A stretch of DNA of 64,000 nucleotides from Methyloversatilis universalis (GCA_020723665.1 DYIL01000004.1:62001-126000), one strand, 5' to 3'; shown: positions 48,962-60,222, counted from the stretch's first letter. The notes: generated by a model from the sequence alone, not told the origin. Program-made: numbers and translations.

Positions 48962-49732
48962 ATGAATGCCCCACTCAATACCGAAAAGCTCAACAACCTG
49001 CATCTTTCCGCCGCCTGTCTTCTGCGCGGACTTCGTATGCTCGCAAAGCCGGGTTTACGCCATCTGGTCGGAATTCCTCTGTTGATCAACCTGGTGCTCT
49101 ACGGCATGGCTCTGGCCGGCGGAATTTATTACTTTTCGGCTTTCGTGGATTGGCTGGTGCCGGCCTGGCTGGATTTTCTGCGTTGGCTGCTTTGGCCTCT
49201 GTTCGGGCTGAGTTTTCTGATCATCGTGTATTTCACGTTTACCATGCTGGCCAATCTGGTCGGAGCGCCTTTCTACGGACGCTTGGCGGAAAATACGATC
49301 GTTTTGCTGAAAGGCCGGTCGGCGCCGGTGGCGGAGGTCCCGTTGGGGAAAGCGCTGGTGAGCGATTCGCTGTCCGAGGCGAAACGGCTGCTCTATTTTC
49401 TGACCCGCGCCGTTCCGCTGCTCATCCTTTTCCTGATGCCGGGCATCAACCTCGTCGCGCCTTTGCTTTGGCTGGCGTTCAGCGCCTGGTTCCTGGCTCT
49501 CGAATACATGGCCTATCCGCTCGAAGCTTACGGTTACCGGTTCGACGAGCAGCGCCGCATCGCCAGGAAACTGCCTTTCGGGGTGTTCAGTTTCGGCGGT
49601 TTGGTGACGCTGGGGCTCACGATTCCGGTGTTGAACGTCCTGACGCCGCCGGCCGCGGTGATCGGCGCCACGCTCTATCTCTTGGAAGGAGAACTCGGAG
49701 AGCAATCCGATACCGCTTCGGCCAGTGAATGA
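48962..49732 (+). CDS. cysZ: CysZ/EI24-family membrane protein
   Basis: CysZ is a sulfate importer in E. coli. The ATG at 48962 gives 256 residues with four to six hydrophobic helices in the EI24 pattern (GLRMLAKPGLRHLVGIPLLINL, then LVGAPFYGRLAENT, and LEYMAYPLEAYGYRF). An upstream in-frame ATG at 48929 would add eleven residues without support. Its end overlaps convergent mtaB by 58 bases. No cysteine biosynthesis genes are adjacent, so sulfate transport is inferred from the family only. Confidence 0.87.
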   Translation: MNAPLNTEKLNNLHLSAACLLRGLRMLAKPGLRHLVGIPLLINLVLYGMALAGGIYYFSAFVDWLVPAWLDFLRWLLWPLFGLSFLIIVYFTFTMLANLVGAPFYGRLAENTIVLLKGRSAPVAEVPLGKALVSDSLSEAKRLLYFLTRAVPLLILFLMPGINLVAPLLWLAFSAWFLALEYMAYPLEAYGYRFDEQRRIARKLPFGVFSFGGLVTLGLTIPVLNVLTPPAAVIGATLYLLEGELGEQSDTASASE

Positions 49733-50994
49733 TCGCCCGAGTCGGCGACGGCCGTCAGCCGCACCGTGGTGATACGGTTCGCCAAAGATTCTGCCGGTTC
49801 GGCTCGAACGGCAACCCGCAGATAATTCGGCGTATAACCGAAGACCTCGGAGGCTTCGCCCAAGGCTGATTTCTCGGTTTCCCAGAGAACGGGAAATTCG
49901 CGGCCCAGGAATCGCTCGAAGGTCATACGCTTCTGTTTTTCCGAAATCTCATGCAGCGCGCGGCTCCTGGCTTTCTTGATCTCGGCCGGGACATGGCCCG
50001 GCATTTCCGCGGCCTTGGTTCCGGAGCGGGGTGAGTAGGCGAAGATATGGATATGGCCGAACCCGATCGCTTCGATGAAGGTCAGACTCTCCTCCCATTC
50101 GGCTTCGGTTTCGCCGGGGAACCCGACGATCACGTCGGTGGTGATATTGATGTCGGCAACGTCTTTCCGCAATTGGTCCACCAGTCGGGCGAAATCGGCG
50201 GTCTTGCAGCGCCGCGCCATGCGTCTCAACACCGAATCGGATCCGCTTTGCAGAGGCAGATGGAGGTGCGGCATGAACCGCGGATTTTCGAAGAGTTCGC
50301 TGAAGGATTCCGGTAAGTCCCAAGGTTCCAGGGAGCCCAGGCGCAAGCGCGGAATGTCGGTGCGCTCGAGCACGGCGCGGATCAGCCGGTCTAGCCCCAA
50401 GCCGAGATCGCTGCCGTACCCGCCCAGATGAACGCCGGTGAGCACCGCTTCCTGGACGCCTTGGGCATGCAGTTCGGCGATCTCGGCGACGATCTCGTCG
50501 ATCTGCCGGCTCCGTTCTTCGCCCCGCGCGACGGTGACGATGCAGAACGCGCAGCGATAGCGGCAGCCGTCCTGAACCTTGACGAAAGCGCGCTGGCGGC
50601 CGAGCCGGAATAGGGCCGACTCGCCGGGATCGGTCGAAAACGCCGGCATCACCGGCAGATCGAGTGCCTTCTTGGCGATGTCGATCAGGTTCCCCTTGTG
50701 CTCGTTGGCGACCAGGAGATCGACGCCCAAACTTTCGGCTTCCTCCCGGTTCAACGTGGCGTAGCATCCGCTCAGGACCAGCTTCGCTCTTGGATTCTCG
50801 CGCGCCGCACGGCGGATCAAATGCCGGGATTTACGCACGGCCTCCTGGGTGACCGCACAGGAATTGAGCACGATGAGATCGGCCTCCTCGGCGTCGCCGA
50901 CGATACGATATCCCTCGCGCTGGAATTGCCGGGCCCAGGATTCGAGTTCCGCCTCGTTGAGGCGGCAGCCCAAGGCTTTCAAGTTGATGCGCAT
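49675..50994 (-). CDS. mtaB: tRNA t6A37 methylthiotransferase MtaB
   Basis: MtaB is a radical SAM enzyme that adds a methylthio group to t6A37 in tRNA. The ATG at 50994 gives 439 residues. The N-terminal cluster ligands C10, C46 and C77 and the radical SAM triad CRYRCAFC (C144, C148, C151) are all present, and the C-terminal region fits a TRAM domain. The last 58 bases overlap cysZ on the other strand, with a Ser-rich C-terminal tail in that stretch. The start lies 8 bases from the SpmAB stop. MtaB rather than MiaB is chosen from the CLGCRLNEAE-like opening. Confidence 0.92.
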   Translation of the reverse strand: MRINLKALGCRLNEAELESWARQFQREGYRIVGDAEEADLIVLNSCAVTQEAVRKSRHLIRRAARENPRAKLVLSGCYATLNREEAESLGVDLLVANEHKGNLIDIAKKALDLPVMPAFSTDPGESALFRLGRQRAFVKVQDGCRYRCAFCIVTVARGEERSRQIDEIVAEIAELHAQGVQEAVLTGVHLGGYGSDLGLGLDRLIRAVLERTDIPRLRLGSLEPWDLPESFSELFENPRFMPHLHLPLQSGSDSVLRRMARRCKTADFARLVDQLRKDVADINITTDVIVGFPGETEAEWEESLTFIEAIGFGHIHIFAYSPRSGTKAAEMPGHVPAEIKKARSRALHEISEKQKRMTFERFLGREFPVLWETEKSALGEASEVFGYTPNYLRVAVRAEPAESLANRITTVRLTAVADSGDHSLAEAVSDCSPSSPSKR

Positions 50995-51001
50995 GATGTT
51001 C

Positions 51002-52234
51002 TCAACCAAAAAATCGATAGGTGATCGCAATGGCCGCGAGCACCCCGGCCAGGTCCGCCAGAAGCCCGCAGCCTATCGCATATCTCACGTTTTTGACACC
51101 GGCCGCTCCGAAATATACTGCAAGCACGTAGAACGTCGTCTCGGTGCTGCCCTGAATGATGGTCGCGAGGCGTGCCGGAAAAGAATCGACCCCATAGGCG
51201 CGCATGCTGTCCAGCATCATCGCGCGCGCCCCGCTGCCGCTGAAAGGCTTGATCAGCGCGGTCGGCAGGGCATCGACGAAGCGCGTGTCGATTTGCGCCG
51301 CCTCGCAAAGAAAACGCATTCCGGACATGACGGCATCGAGCAATCCGCTCGCCCGCAGCACACCGATGGCGACCAGCATCGCCACCAGGTAGGGCAGGAT
51401 CGTGATCGCGGTGTGAAATCCTTCCTTGGCGCCGTCGACGAAGGCTTGGTAAGCGTTGATCCGATGGCGAACGGCGCCGGCCAGGAACACGGCGACCAGG
51501 GAAAACAGCAAGAAATTGCTGAAAGCCGCCGAGTTCCGCTGCATCTCGTCCTGGTTCAGGCTGCCGAAATAGAACGCCAAGCCGAGGACCGCGAGGCCAA
51601 ATCCGCCAATATAAGCGAGGACGACCGGATCGCGTAGGCCAATGCGCTGCCGCAGGGCGACGCTCGCAAAGCCGGCGAACGTCGAGCAGAAGGTTGCCAT
51701 CAGGATGGGAACCACGACGTCCGCCGGATGGGCCGCGCCCATCTGTGCCCGGAACACCAAGATCGAGATCGGAAATAGGGTGATGGACGACGCATTGATC
51801 ACGAAAAACAGAATCTGAGCGTCGCTGGCCGTATCCGGCTTCGGGTTCAGGCTTTGCAGTTCCCGCATGGCCTTGATGCCCAGGGGCGTTGCGGCGTTGT
51901 CCAGTCCCAGGACGTTCGCCGAGAGATTCATCACGACCGCCCCCATGGCCGGATGATCCGGGGGGACTTGCGGCATCAGGCGGCGGAGCAAAGGCGTCAG
52001 CCCGCGGGTAAGCAGCCTGAGAAAGCCGCCGCGCTCGCCGACCCGGAGCATCCCGAGCCAAAACGCCAAAGCGCCGGTCAATCCCAGGGAAATTTCGAAC
52101 GCGGCCTTGGCGCCGTCGAACACCGCTTGCATCAGGCGCGCGAACGCCCCGCCGTCGTCCAGCCACAGCCACTGAACCAGTCCGGAAACGAAGGCCGCCA
52201 GGAAAAAGCCGACCCAGAGATAGTTCAGCAACAA
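51002..52234 (-). CDS. SpmA-SpmB fusion, nucleoside-recognition (Gate) domain membrane protein
   Basis: The 410 residues contain two Gate-domain halves corresponding to SpmA (about 1-210) and SpmB (about 230-410), which are separate spore-maturation genes in Bacillus. The first half has NLSANVLGLDNAATPLGIKAM and the second GSTETTFYVLAVYFGAAGVK, the usual conserved stretches. About ten membrane helices are predicted by eye. A non-spore role is certain for a gammaproteobacterium but its nature is unknown. It is co-directional with mtaB and ftsK. Confidence 0.88.
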   Translation of the reverse strand: MLLNYLWVGFFLAAFVSGLVQWLWLDDGGAFARLMQAVFDGAKAAFEISLGLTGALAFWLGMLRVGERGGFLRLLTRGLTPLLRRLMPQVPPDHPAMGAVVMNLSANVLGLDNAATPLGIKAMRELQSLNPKPDTASDAQILFFVINASSITLFPISILVFRAQMGAAHPADVVVPILMATFCSTFAGFASVALRQRIGLRDPVVLAYIGGFGLAVLGLAFYFGSLNQDEMQRNSAAFSNFLLFSLVAVFLAGAVRHRINAYQAFVDGAKEGFHTAITILPYLVAMLVAIGVLRASGLLDAVMSGMRFLCEAAQIDTRFVDALPTALIKPFSGSGARAMMLDSMRAYGVDSFPARLATIIQGSTETTFYVLAVYFGAAGVKNVRYAIGCGLLADLAGVLAAIAITYRFFG

Positions 52235-52261
52235 ATCAAGACGTTGTATTCAGCCATGTGC

Positions 52262-54643
52262 TCAGACATCCGGCGGCGGCGGAGCCAGGACTTCGCGGCT
52301 TCCGTTGGTTTCGGCGGGCCCTACGATACCGGCTTTCTCCATGTCCTCGATCATCCGCGCCGCGCGGTTGTAGCCCACCTTGAACCGGCGCTGCACGCTG
52401 GAGATGGACGCTTTACGCGATTCGGTGACGAAGCGCACGGCTTCATCGTAAAGCGGATCCAGTTCTTCGCCGTCTCCGCCGCCTAACGATTTGCCGCCGG
52501 AAAAATCGCCGCCGTCTTCGGAGAACCGGGTGATCTCGTCGATGTAATCGGCACGGCCGGTCCGCTTCAGGAACTCGACCACGTTATGCACTTCCTGGTC
52601 GGAGACGAAAGCGCCGTGCGCCCGCATCGGCAGCCCGGTGCCGGGTGGGAGGAAGAGCATGTCGCCGTTGCCGAGCAACGCTTCCGCGCCGCCCTGATCG
52701 ATGATGGTTCTGGAATCGATGCGAGACGAAACCTGGAAGGCGATACGGGTCGGAATATTGGCCTTGATCAAGCCGGTGAGGACGTCCACGGACGGCCGCT
52801 GGGTGGCCAGAATCAAATGCAAGCCGGCGGCGCGCGCCTTCTGGGCGAGGCGGGCGATCAGTTCCTCCACTTTCTTGCCCACGATCATCATCATGTCCGC
52901 CAATTCGTCGATGACGATGACGATGTAGGGCAGCGGGGCGAGGGTCGGAGGTTCTTCGTCTTCCAAGGCGTGGTCGGCGGACCAGGTGGGATCGTGGATC
53001 GGTTCGCCGGCTTCGATGGCCTCGCTGACCTTCTGATTGAAGCCCGCCAGATTTCGGACGCCCAGCATGGACATCAGCTTGTAGCGCCGCTCCATTTCCG
53101 CCACGCACCAGCGCAGGGCATTGGCGGCTTCCTTCATGTCGGTCACGACCGGGGTCAAAAGATGGGGAATGCCCTCGTACACGGACAGTTCCAGCATCTT
53201 GGGATCGATCATGATCAGCCGGACCTCGTCGGGCCGCGCCTTGTACAACATGCTGAGGATCATGACGTTGATGGCGACCGACTTGCCGGAGCCGGTGGTG
53301 CCGGCGACTAGGAGGTGGGGCATGCGGGCCAGATTGGCCACCACCGGCTGGCCGCCGATGTCTTTGCCGAGCACCAGGGTCAGGGGCGACGTGGAGTGCC
53401 GGTAAGGCTCGGACGAAAGCACCGAATGGAGCAACACGGTTTCGCGCTCCTCGTTGGGGATTTCGAGACCGATGACCGACTTGCCGGGAATGATTTCCAC
53501 CACCCGCACGCTGGTGACGGACAAGGCACGCGCCAGGTCCTTCGCCAGCCCGCTGATCCGGCTCACTTTGACGCCGGCCGCCGGCTGAATTTCAAAGCGC
53601 GTGATGACGGGGCCGGGGTGCACCTCGGTGACCTGGACCTCCACGCCGAAATCCGCGAGGATGGTCTCGACCAGTTGAGACATTTCCTCCAATGCCGCAT
53701 CGGAGTAGCCCTTGATCTTCGGAGCGACACTGTTGAGGAGATCGAGGGGCGGCAGTTCGCCCTCGTTGGGTAGAGGCGTGTCGGCCGGCTTCGCGGCCTT
53801 GTGGAATCGTAGCGGTGTCCTGGGTTCTTTGGCGTCCTTGAGTTCCGGCGCTTGGGATTTGCGTTTGACCGTGGGTTCGATTCGCTTGGGCTTGACCTTC
53901 TCTCTCGGCGGGTCGGTCCGGGCTCGGTTTTCATGGCTGTTTCGCTTCCCTCGGGATATTCCGCCGAGCGCCCGGAAAGCGGTGAAGAAGCCGTTGGCGA
54001 TCATCAGGCCGCCTTTTCCCACCGCGTCCAGCAAACTCAGCCAGGACAGGCTGGTGTAGAGCGAAACCCCGGCCAGGAAGAAAGAGACGAGCAGTACCGT
54101 GGCACCGGTCGCGCCGAAGGCTCCGGTCAATAATCCGGCCGCCTCCTGGCCCAGAATTCCGCCGCCGGTTTCCGGAAGGGGAAAAGGCACGCGCAACAGG
54201 TGAATATCGGCCAACGCGGAGCTCGCCGCCATCGCGGTGCCGAAACCGAACCAGCGCAGCAGATAAATCGCGGCGCCGTACGGTTCTTTCGACGCGGGGC
54301 CTTTGTAGATGGCGTAACCGTAGCCTGACAGCAGAAACGGAAACAAAAAAGCCGGAAGTCCGAACAGGGAAAGGGCAAAATCCGCAAGCCAGGCTCCGAC
54401 CGCGCCGCCGCCGTTGGCGATGGGGCGTCCGGCGCCGGTATGGGACCACCCCGGATCACTCGCGTCGAAAGTTATCAGGGAGATCAGGAAAAACAAGGAA
54501 ATAGCCAGGTAAATCAAAAAGGCTGCCTCGCGCAGCCCTCTGACCAATACCGAGCCCAGATCCTGACCGATCGTGAGCTTTTTGTAAAATTGCGACAAAA
54601 TTCTCACCAAATCAAAGAAATAAATAACGGCGGTATTGTTCAA
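52262..54643 (-). CDS. ftsK: DNA translocase FtsK
   Basis: FtsK anchors at the septum and pumps DNA to resolve chromosome dimers through XerCD. The 793 residues have four N-terminal membrane helices (to about 215), a short basic linker (about 225-290), an alpha-beta motor with Walker A GTTGSGKS near 447-454 and Walker [14 protein letters not shown], and a C-terminal gamma winged helix (about 735-780, [19 protein letters not shown]) that reads KOPS. The linker is short compared with E. coli. The extreme N-terminus may start later, since the first 30 residues are atypical. Confidence 0.95.
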   Translation of the reverse strand: MNNTAVIYFFDLVRILSQFYKKLTIGQDLGSVLVRGLREAAFLIYLAISLFFLISLITFDASDPGWSHTGAGRPIANGGGAVGAWLADFALSLFGLPAFLFPFLLSGYGYAIYKGPASKEPYGAAIYLLRWFGFGTAMAASSALADIHLLRVPFPLPETGGGILGQEAAGLLTGAFGATGATVLLVSFFLAGVSLYTSLSWLSLLDAVGKGGLMIANGFFTAFRALGGISRGKRNSHENRARTDPPREKVKPKRIEPTVKRKSQAPELKDAKEPRTPLRFHKAAKPADTPLPNEGELPPLDLLNSVAPKIKGYSDAALEEMSQLVETILADFGVEVQVTEVHPGPVITRFEIQPAAGVKVSRISGLAKDLARALSVTSVRVVEIIPGKSVIGLEIPNEERETVLLHSVLSSEPYRHSTSPLTLVLGKDIGGQPVVANLARMPHLLVAGTTGSGKSVAINVMILSMLYKARPDEVRLIMIDPKMLELSVYEGIPHLLTPVVTDMKEAANALRWCVAEMERRYKLMSMLGVRNLAGFNQKVSEAIEAGEPIHDPTWSADHALEDEEPPTLAPLPYIVIVIDELADMMMIVGKKVEELIARLAQKARAAGLHLILATQRPSVDVLTGLIKANIPTRIAFQVSSRIDSRTIIDQGGAEALLGNGDMLFLPPGTGLPMRAHGAFVSDQEVHNVVEFLKRTGRADYIDEITRFSEDGGDFSGGKSLGGGDGEELDPLYDEAVRFVTESRKASISSVQRRFKVGYNRAARMIEDMEKAGIVGPAETNGSREVLAPPPPDV

Positions 54644-54659
54644 AATCGGCGTGATTTAA

Positions 54660-55700
<1,041 letters not shown>

Positions 55701-55720
55701 GCACCGCCTCGCTTTGTGCT

Positions 55721-55862
55721 TATTAATCAGGCCCGTAAATACCCTCCTGGTATTTACGGGCCACCGCTCAAGGTCGGTACACGCTTGGGCCTCAGCTCAC
55801 GCGGCTTGTTGCCGCGCCGGGGCATCCCTGCCCCGGGTTAACAAGACGGCGGGTGGCCAGGC
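55721..55862. repeat. Multi-hairpin repeat, copy 1 (trxB-rubredoxin gap)
   Basis: The lead hairpin is a perfect 14-bp stem, GGCCCGTAAATACC-CTCCT-GGTATTTACGGGCC, at 55730-55762, preceded by ATTAATCA. Two GC-rich stems follow (GCGGC-TTGTT-GCCGC, and CGGGGCA-TCC-CTGCCCCG near 55799-55837). A second copy at about 60376 has the same order of parts and a compensatory base-pair change in the first stem. No coding function is seen. No T-run follows the stem, so it is not an intrinsic terminator. Confidence 0.7.
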
Positions 55863-55917
55863 ACGCCGGCCGAGTAGGGGTCACTTTCATAAGAATAACT
55901 AGAGGAGCCGTTACCCT

Positions 55918-56088
55918 ATGTCCCAATTTCGAAAGTTCATTTGTTCCGCCTGCGGTTACGTCTACGACGAGGAGCTAGGCGACCCCGATTCCGGCATAGC
56001 TCCCGGCACGCGATGGGAAGACATTCCGGACGACTGGGTGTGCCCGGAATGCGGCGTGGATAAAAGTTACTTCGATGTCATGGAGTAA
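55918..56088 (+). CDS. Rubredoxin
   Basis: The 56-residue protein has the two metal-binding knuckles of rubredoxin: CSACGYVY at 9-16 and [11 protein letters not shown] later. The ferric iron is tetrahedrally held by four Cys and the protein carries single electrons. GAGGAG lies about 11 bases before the ATG. The protein is complete (MSQFRKFI to FDVME). Electron donors such as rubredoxin reductase are not adjacent; trxB upstream is separated by a repeat. In methanotrophs rubredoxin is sometimes linked to hydrocarbon metabolism, but no such link is visible here. Confidence 0.93.
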   Translation: MSQFRKFICSACGYVYDEELGDPDSGIAPGTRWEDIPDDWVCPECGVDKSYFDVME

Positions 56089-56441
56089 TTCGGCGAACTG
56101 AGACGGATTCGTTCGCAATTGCTTCCGAAGACGAGGAATTCTTTGCCGACGTGACTCGGCGGTAAGCATGGCGTAGTGTCGGCAAGGGATAGGCGACCTA
56201 CGAGCGTGGTGTATATAGCGTTTTCATCTCTGATGTGCGCTCGAATAAGGAAGCTGCCTTCGGCCGCAAATTAAGTTTGAAGCGGGTTTCGCTCCGCGGG
56301 CGAGTTTCGCTGCAAACTCCTTGTGGGGCTGCGCCCCAAGTCCTGGGTGTCCTCCCCTGGACACCCGCTTGCCTCGCTGCTTGCCTCGGGCGCGCCATAC
56401 GGGAGGACTCCGCAGTGGCGTACATTGGATTAGAAAATGCT
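56089..56441. other. Non-coding gap with short hairpins
   Basis: This 353-base stretch between rubredoxin and the GTPase gene holds no convincing gene. It contains GGGGC-TGC-GCCCC at 56325-56337 and GGGTGTCC-TCCCCT-GGACACCC at 56345-56366. Short open frames here lack ribosome-binding sites and family patterns. The two stems could end transcription of the convergent rubredoxin and GTPase genes. Confidence 0.5.
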
Positions 56442-58121
56442 CTAACCCGCGGTTTTCTCGCGAGTGCGGGCGGAAGCCGGAAGAACCCGTTCCAGCAACT
56501 TCGAACCCTGAACGGCGGCGGGCGTTTCGGCTGGCGCTGAAAGGCTGGCGATGCGACGGCCTTCTTCGATCAAGACCCGTCGTTCTTTCTCCATCTCCCG
56601 GAGTTGTTCCGCTACCCGTTCGCCGCTCAGATCCAAGGCCGAAGCGATACCGTCCCGAAGCCCCTTGATCGCCGTTCGCTCGGCCGAGGGTTTCAGCTTT
56701 CGATAAAGGAAATAGGGCAGCAGCCAGGACAGGACGATGAGCAAAGCGCTGTGTATGGCGAAGTCGGTGCCCAGATAGGCCAGGTGATAAAGCGCGCTTT
56801 CGTAGTAGCCTTTGACGACCCGGTAGGAGACCCAGCCGATGGCGATCAACGGCAGGAGAACCGACAGAAAGCCGGAAAGTTTTAGAAAAAAGCGCTGCAA
56901 CGCGTTTCCGGGATGGGCCAGCGCCAGCCGCAGCGATCGCTGTCCTTCCGCGAGAACGGTGCGGCCCACCCCGCCCGCCAGAGCATCCAGCCGCGCCTTG
57001 AGCGGGATCACGGCGAGTCCCCGTTCGCCGGCATCGACGATCAGGCGATCCTGCGCGTCCCGATACCGGCTCTCGGCCCATTCGTCCCATAGGATCGATT
57101 CCGGCCGCGTTTTTTCGGATCGCGGCTTCTCGTCGGGCGCCTTGGTCAAATCGATGCGCCGGCGCAGCACGCTGGCTTCATGAGTCACGAACGCGTGGGC
57201 GACCTCCCGGATCGGCCATTCCAGGCCCTTCATCAAATCCTCGAGGGTTTCCCGCCAGATGGTGGACCAATTCGGTTCCAGCCCGAGGTATCCGTCGCGG
57301 TTGCCGAGTTTTTCGAGGCAATCGTTCAAAGCCTTCCGCAGCGCGTCCAGGCGCAAGGTTTCCGCCCGGAGTTCCAGTTGATGGATGACATGGCGGTCGG
57401 CCATATCCTGGAGTATGGCCTCTAAAGTCTCGAAGTCGTCCGGTTTTCGTTCGCCTTCGATTTCACGGCTGTCGGTGCGGACCAGAATGGGATTTCTGAA
57501 GCCCGCTTTGGTCAGGAGTTTGGCGAAATCTTCGAGCTGGGCGGGATGGCCGCGGTCCCACTGGTTCATCACGAACAGCCAGCCGTGTTCGCCGCCGTGC
57601 GCCTGCAGCAAGCGCCAGCCTTTGTCGTCGCGGTAGCGTTCGGGGCTGACCACGTAGATCAAGACGTCGATGTGGGGCAGCCAGTCCAGCACGAGCTGAC
57701 GATTACTCAGTTCGGTGCTGTCGATGTCCGGCATGTCGATCCAGAGGATTTGCCGGCGCCGGTCGTCGTGGTGATAGGCGGTACGGACCCGGTCGGTAGG
57801 GAAGTCTTTCGGAAGATGTTGGATCTTCACCGAATCGTGGAGATAGAGAGACACCTCCCGCGAGGTCGGGCGCTCGACGCCGGTTCGGGCGATGGACTGG
57901 CCTGCGAGCCGGTTGAGCAGGGTGCTCTTGCCGACGCCGGTGCCCCCGAAAAAAGCCGCGACCAGGGGGCGGTGCGTTCCCGCCTCGAACAAGGCTGCCG
58001 GCGTCCGAACGTCCACCTCGTTCAAGGCATGGACGTCTCCTGATGTCAGCCACCCTCCGGCCTGGGCTTTTTCCGCCCAACTCCTTGCGGTCGAAAGTAG
58101 CTGTTCGAAGACTATTTGCAT
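56442..58121 (-). CDS. Large membrane-anchored dynamin/Era-like GTPase (second of a pair)
   Basis: The 559 residues begin with a short helical segment, then a GTPase domain: G1 GGTGVGKST at 59-67, a switch Thr (PTSREV), G3 DMPD at 129-132, and a G4-like NQWD at 186-189 (Gln for the usual Lys). A helical region (about 245-405) follows, and two membrane helices (about 420-440 and 458-475) suggest inner-membrane anchoring. The end is basic and helical. It starts 3 bases after its partner GTPase ends. The YfjP/dynamin-like class is my assignment; the cellular role is unknown. Confidence 0.83.
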   Translation of the reverse strand: MQIVFEQLLSTARSWAEKAQAGGWLTSGDVHALNEVDVRTPAALFEAGTHRPLVAAFFGGTGVGKSTLLNRLAGQSIARTGVERPTSREVSLYLHDSVKIQHLPKDFPTDRVRTAYHHDDRRRQILWIDMPDIDSTELSNRQLVLDWLPHIDVLIYVVSPERYRDDKGWRLLQAHGGEHGWLFVMNQWDRGHPAQLEDFAKLLTKAGFRNPILVRTDSREIEGERKPDDFETLEAILQDMADRHVIHQLELRAETLRLDALRKALNDCLEKLGNRDGYLGLEPNWSTIWRETLEDLMKGLEWPIREVAHAFVTHEASVLRRRIDLTKAPDEKPRSEKTRPESILWDEWAESRYRDAQDRLIVDAGERGLAVIPLKARLDALAGGVGRTVLAEGQRSLRLALAHPGNALQRFFLKLSGFLSVLLPLIAIGWVSYRVVKGYYESALYHLAYLGTDFAIHSALLIVLSWLLPYFLYRKLKPSAERTAIKGLRDGIASALDLSGERVAEQLREMEKERRVLIEEGRRIASLSAPAETPAAVQGSKLLERVLPASARTREKTAG

Positions 58122-58124
58122 GGC

Positions 58125-59984
58125 TTAATCCAGTTGCGCCTCGGCCGAGTCGATGGCCTCGGGGGGGATGTTGAACCGTCGGGAGGTGTCCATTTGTCCC
58201 GGCAGACCGTTCAGATAGGCATGGACGGTCTTGTCGAACAATTCTTCCACGGCTTTGAACTGTTGCCGTTTGAGCTCGGCCGCCGCTTTGTTCATGTAAC
58301 GCCCCAGGGCGCTCTCGGTCAGCATGGTGGTGAGGGAGAGCATGGCCGGTGCGATGATGAAATCCTGTACACCGATGCCGCCCGTATGCAGGGCGACGGC
58401 CAGGGCTGCGGCGTCGGTGGTGACGCGTGTGGCCCTGAGGCTGTTCAAAACCGCCGGATGTTCGCGCAGGCGGTCATACAGGCTGTGCGCCGTTTTTTCG
58501 ATCTGCGGCCGGAACCCGCGCAGGTATTGATCGACGGCCATGGCATACCGGTTGGCCAGAACCGGTCTCGTGCTCCGGAGCAATTCCGTCATCTCTTTCC
58601 ACCAGGCTTGTCGGGACGGCTCCTCGTCCCGTTTCAGGAGTATGGCCTCGCTGAGACGGATGAACAGATGCTCCGCCGCCTGGTGCAGGATCGCCGCCTC
58701 GCCGCTGATGTTCTGCCGGCGGCCGCCCATGGCTCGGCCGAGTTTTACGATCTGCCGCACCGGCCAAGTGACGATCTTGCGCGCCGTGAGCAGCGTGCCT
58801 GCGAGGCCGGGGATTTCGAGCAGGGTCAAAAGCTCCGCCAGAGCCCGCTGAAAAGTTTCGTAATGGTGCGGGTGATTGAGATAGTCCCGCTCGTAGATGT
58901 TCAAACTGTCGCGCACGGCTTCGTCGACCAGGTTACGCCATTCGGCCTCCAGGCTGTGCTCGGCTTTGACCGGCGCCAGCCAGTCGCGCCAGTGAATCTG
59001 GACGAAGCGCTTGGCGTTTTTCGCGTGCTGCTTGCGGTGGACTCCGCGGATCGCCCGGTCTACGGCGCCGAGGATCCGTGCTCGCTCGGTATGCAATAGG
59101 GCGAAATCATCCGCTTGGATATTTTCCAGATAAGGAACGGTGATGATAGGAGGCGGCGGATCCCGTCGGGCATTTCGCCATTTCTCTTGCAGCGATTCCG
59201 CCAAAGTCTGGTAAGACGCTTTCTCGATCTTGTTCAGACAGATCACGGTGGGCTGGGACAGCGGTTCCAGCAGGCCGATCAACTCCCAAACCGACAAATC
59301 GGCGTACTTGTCTTTGCTCAAGACCAGCAATACCACGTCGGCCAAGGCGGCCACGCGAAGAACGGCCTGCCGGTACTCTTCGGCGTCGACGGAATCGAAA
59401 TCCGGAGTATCCCAGAGCACGGTCCCGCTCAAGGGATGCCGCGCATCGGCCGTCGTTTCGACCAGCGCAAAGCAGTCATAACGGTCCTTCGGCAAGACAT
59501 CGCGAGGACAACGCTGATAGTGACGGAAATATCCGTCGATCCATTCCACACAGTCGGGCGAGAGATTGATGTAAAAGCCTTGCGGATGAACGGTAAAACC
59601 GGCGAGCGGACTGACCTCGGCGAGTTTCTTTTCGAGCAGCCAATTGATGACCGAGCTTTTCCCGGCCTGGGTAGGGCCGAGAACGGCGACCTGAAGCGGA
59701 TGATTCTCTCTCGTCCGATTCAATTCTCCTTTTTCCAGCACGGCCTCGCCGAAGCTTATCGACTGCAGATTTCGCCGCAGTTCGAGAAAGCGCGACTCAT
59801 CGTCCGCAGGGACGTGTTTCAAAACACGTTCATAACTCTGCTTCAAGCGGCGGATAAAGGAAAGCATGGTCCGGGTCGCTGGTGAGCCATCCACATTGCT
59901 GAAAGGCAGATTGTACACGATGGCGTTTCGCACGCGCGGGTCCTGAGATCGGATGGGCGGACCTTTCCGATTGCTGGGAGACAT
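58125..59984 (-). CDS. Large dynamin/Era-like GTPase (first of a pair)
   Basis: The 619 residues have an N-terminal helical region (about 1-95), G1 GPTQAGKS at 103-110, G3 DTPDFDS at 192-198, G4 NKIE at 251-254, and a long helical stalk to the end. A hydrophobic segment (IGVQDFIIAPAMLSLTTMLTESALG) near 545-570 may insert into membrane. Both G1 and G3 are complete, unlike degenerate partner GTPases. It precedes the second GTPase with a 3-base gap, so the pair is one operon. Related proteins are annotated only as GTPases. Confidence 0.83.
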   Translation of the reverse strand: MSPSNRKGPPIRSQDPRVRNAIVYNLPFSNVDGSPATRTMLSFIRRLKQSYERVLKHVPADDESRFLELRRNLQSISFGEAVLEKGELNRTRENHPLQVAVLGPTQAGKSSVINWLLEKKLAEVSPLAGFTVHPQGFYINLSPDCVEWIDGYFRHYQRCPRDVLPKDRYDCFALVETTADARHPLSGTVLWDTPDFDSVDAEEYRQAVLRVAALADVVLLVLSKDKYADLSVWELIGLLEPLSQPTVICLNKIEKASYQTLAESLQEKWRNARRDPPPPIITVPYLENIQADDFALLHTERARILGAVDRAIRGVHRKQHAKNAKRFVQIHWRDWLAPVKAEHSLEAEWRNLVDEAVRDSLNIYERDYLNHPHHYETFQRALAELLTLLEIPGLAGTLLTARKIVTWPVRQIVKLGRAMGGRRQNISGEAAILHQAAEHLFIRLSEAILLKRDEEPSRQAWWKEMTELLRSTRPVLANRYAMAVDQYLRGFRPQIEKTAHSLYDRLREHPAVLNSLRATRVTTDAAALAVALHTGGIGVQDFIIAPAMLSLTTMLTESALGRYMNKAAAELKRQQFKAVEELFDKTVHAYLNGLPGQMDTSRRFNIPPEAIDSAEAQLD

Positions 59985-60222
59985 GGATTGTGCCTGGTGG
60001 TTGTCATTCTAAACAGTGAAGACCCTGCATTCCCGCACTATATCGTTGGACGGGGAATTCACCGAGAGTTCGGTCTCTATAGTGCGGATGAATGCTCTAA
60101 ATATCCGAGTTTACATGTATTTTCGAAGCCGTTCCCACATTGGTCGAGCTGCATCGTTTAGACCCGGTTGCAAGGATAGAGAGGCGACGTGGAAAAAGCC
60201 ACGTAAGTGGTTGAAAACGTGA

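Noticed and set aside
55730-55762. Hairpin considered as an integron attC site
   Set aside because: No R/L box core sequences, no integrase, and the stem is too perfect; the multi-hairpin repeat reading fits better.
55730-55762. Hairpin considered as the trxB intrinsic terminator
   Set aside because: There is no T-run after the stem, and the same unit at 60384 does not follow a gene end.
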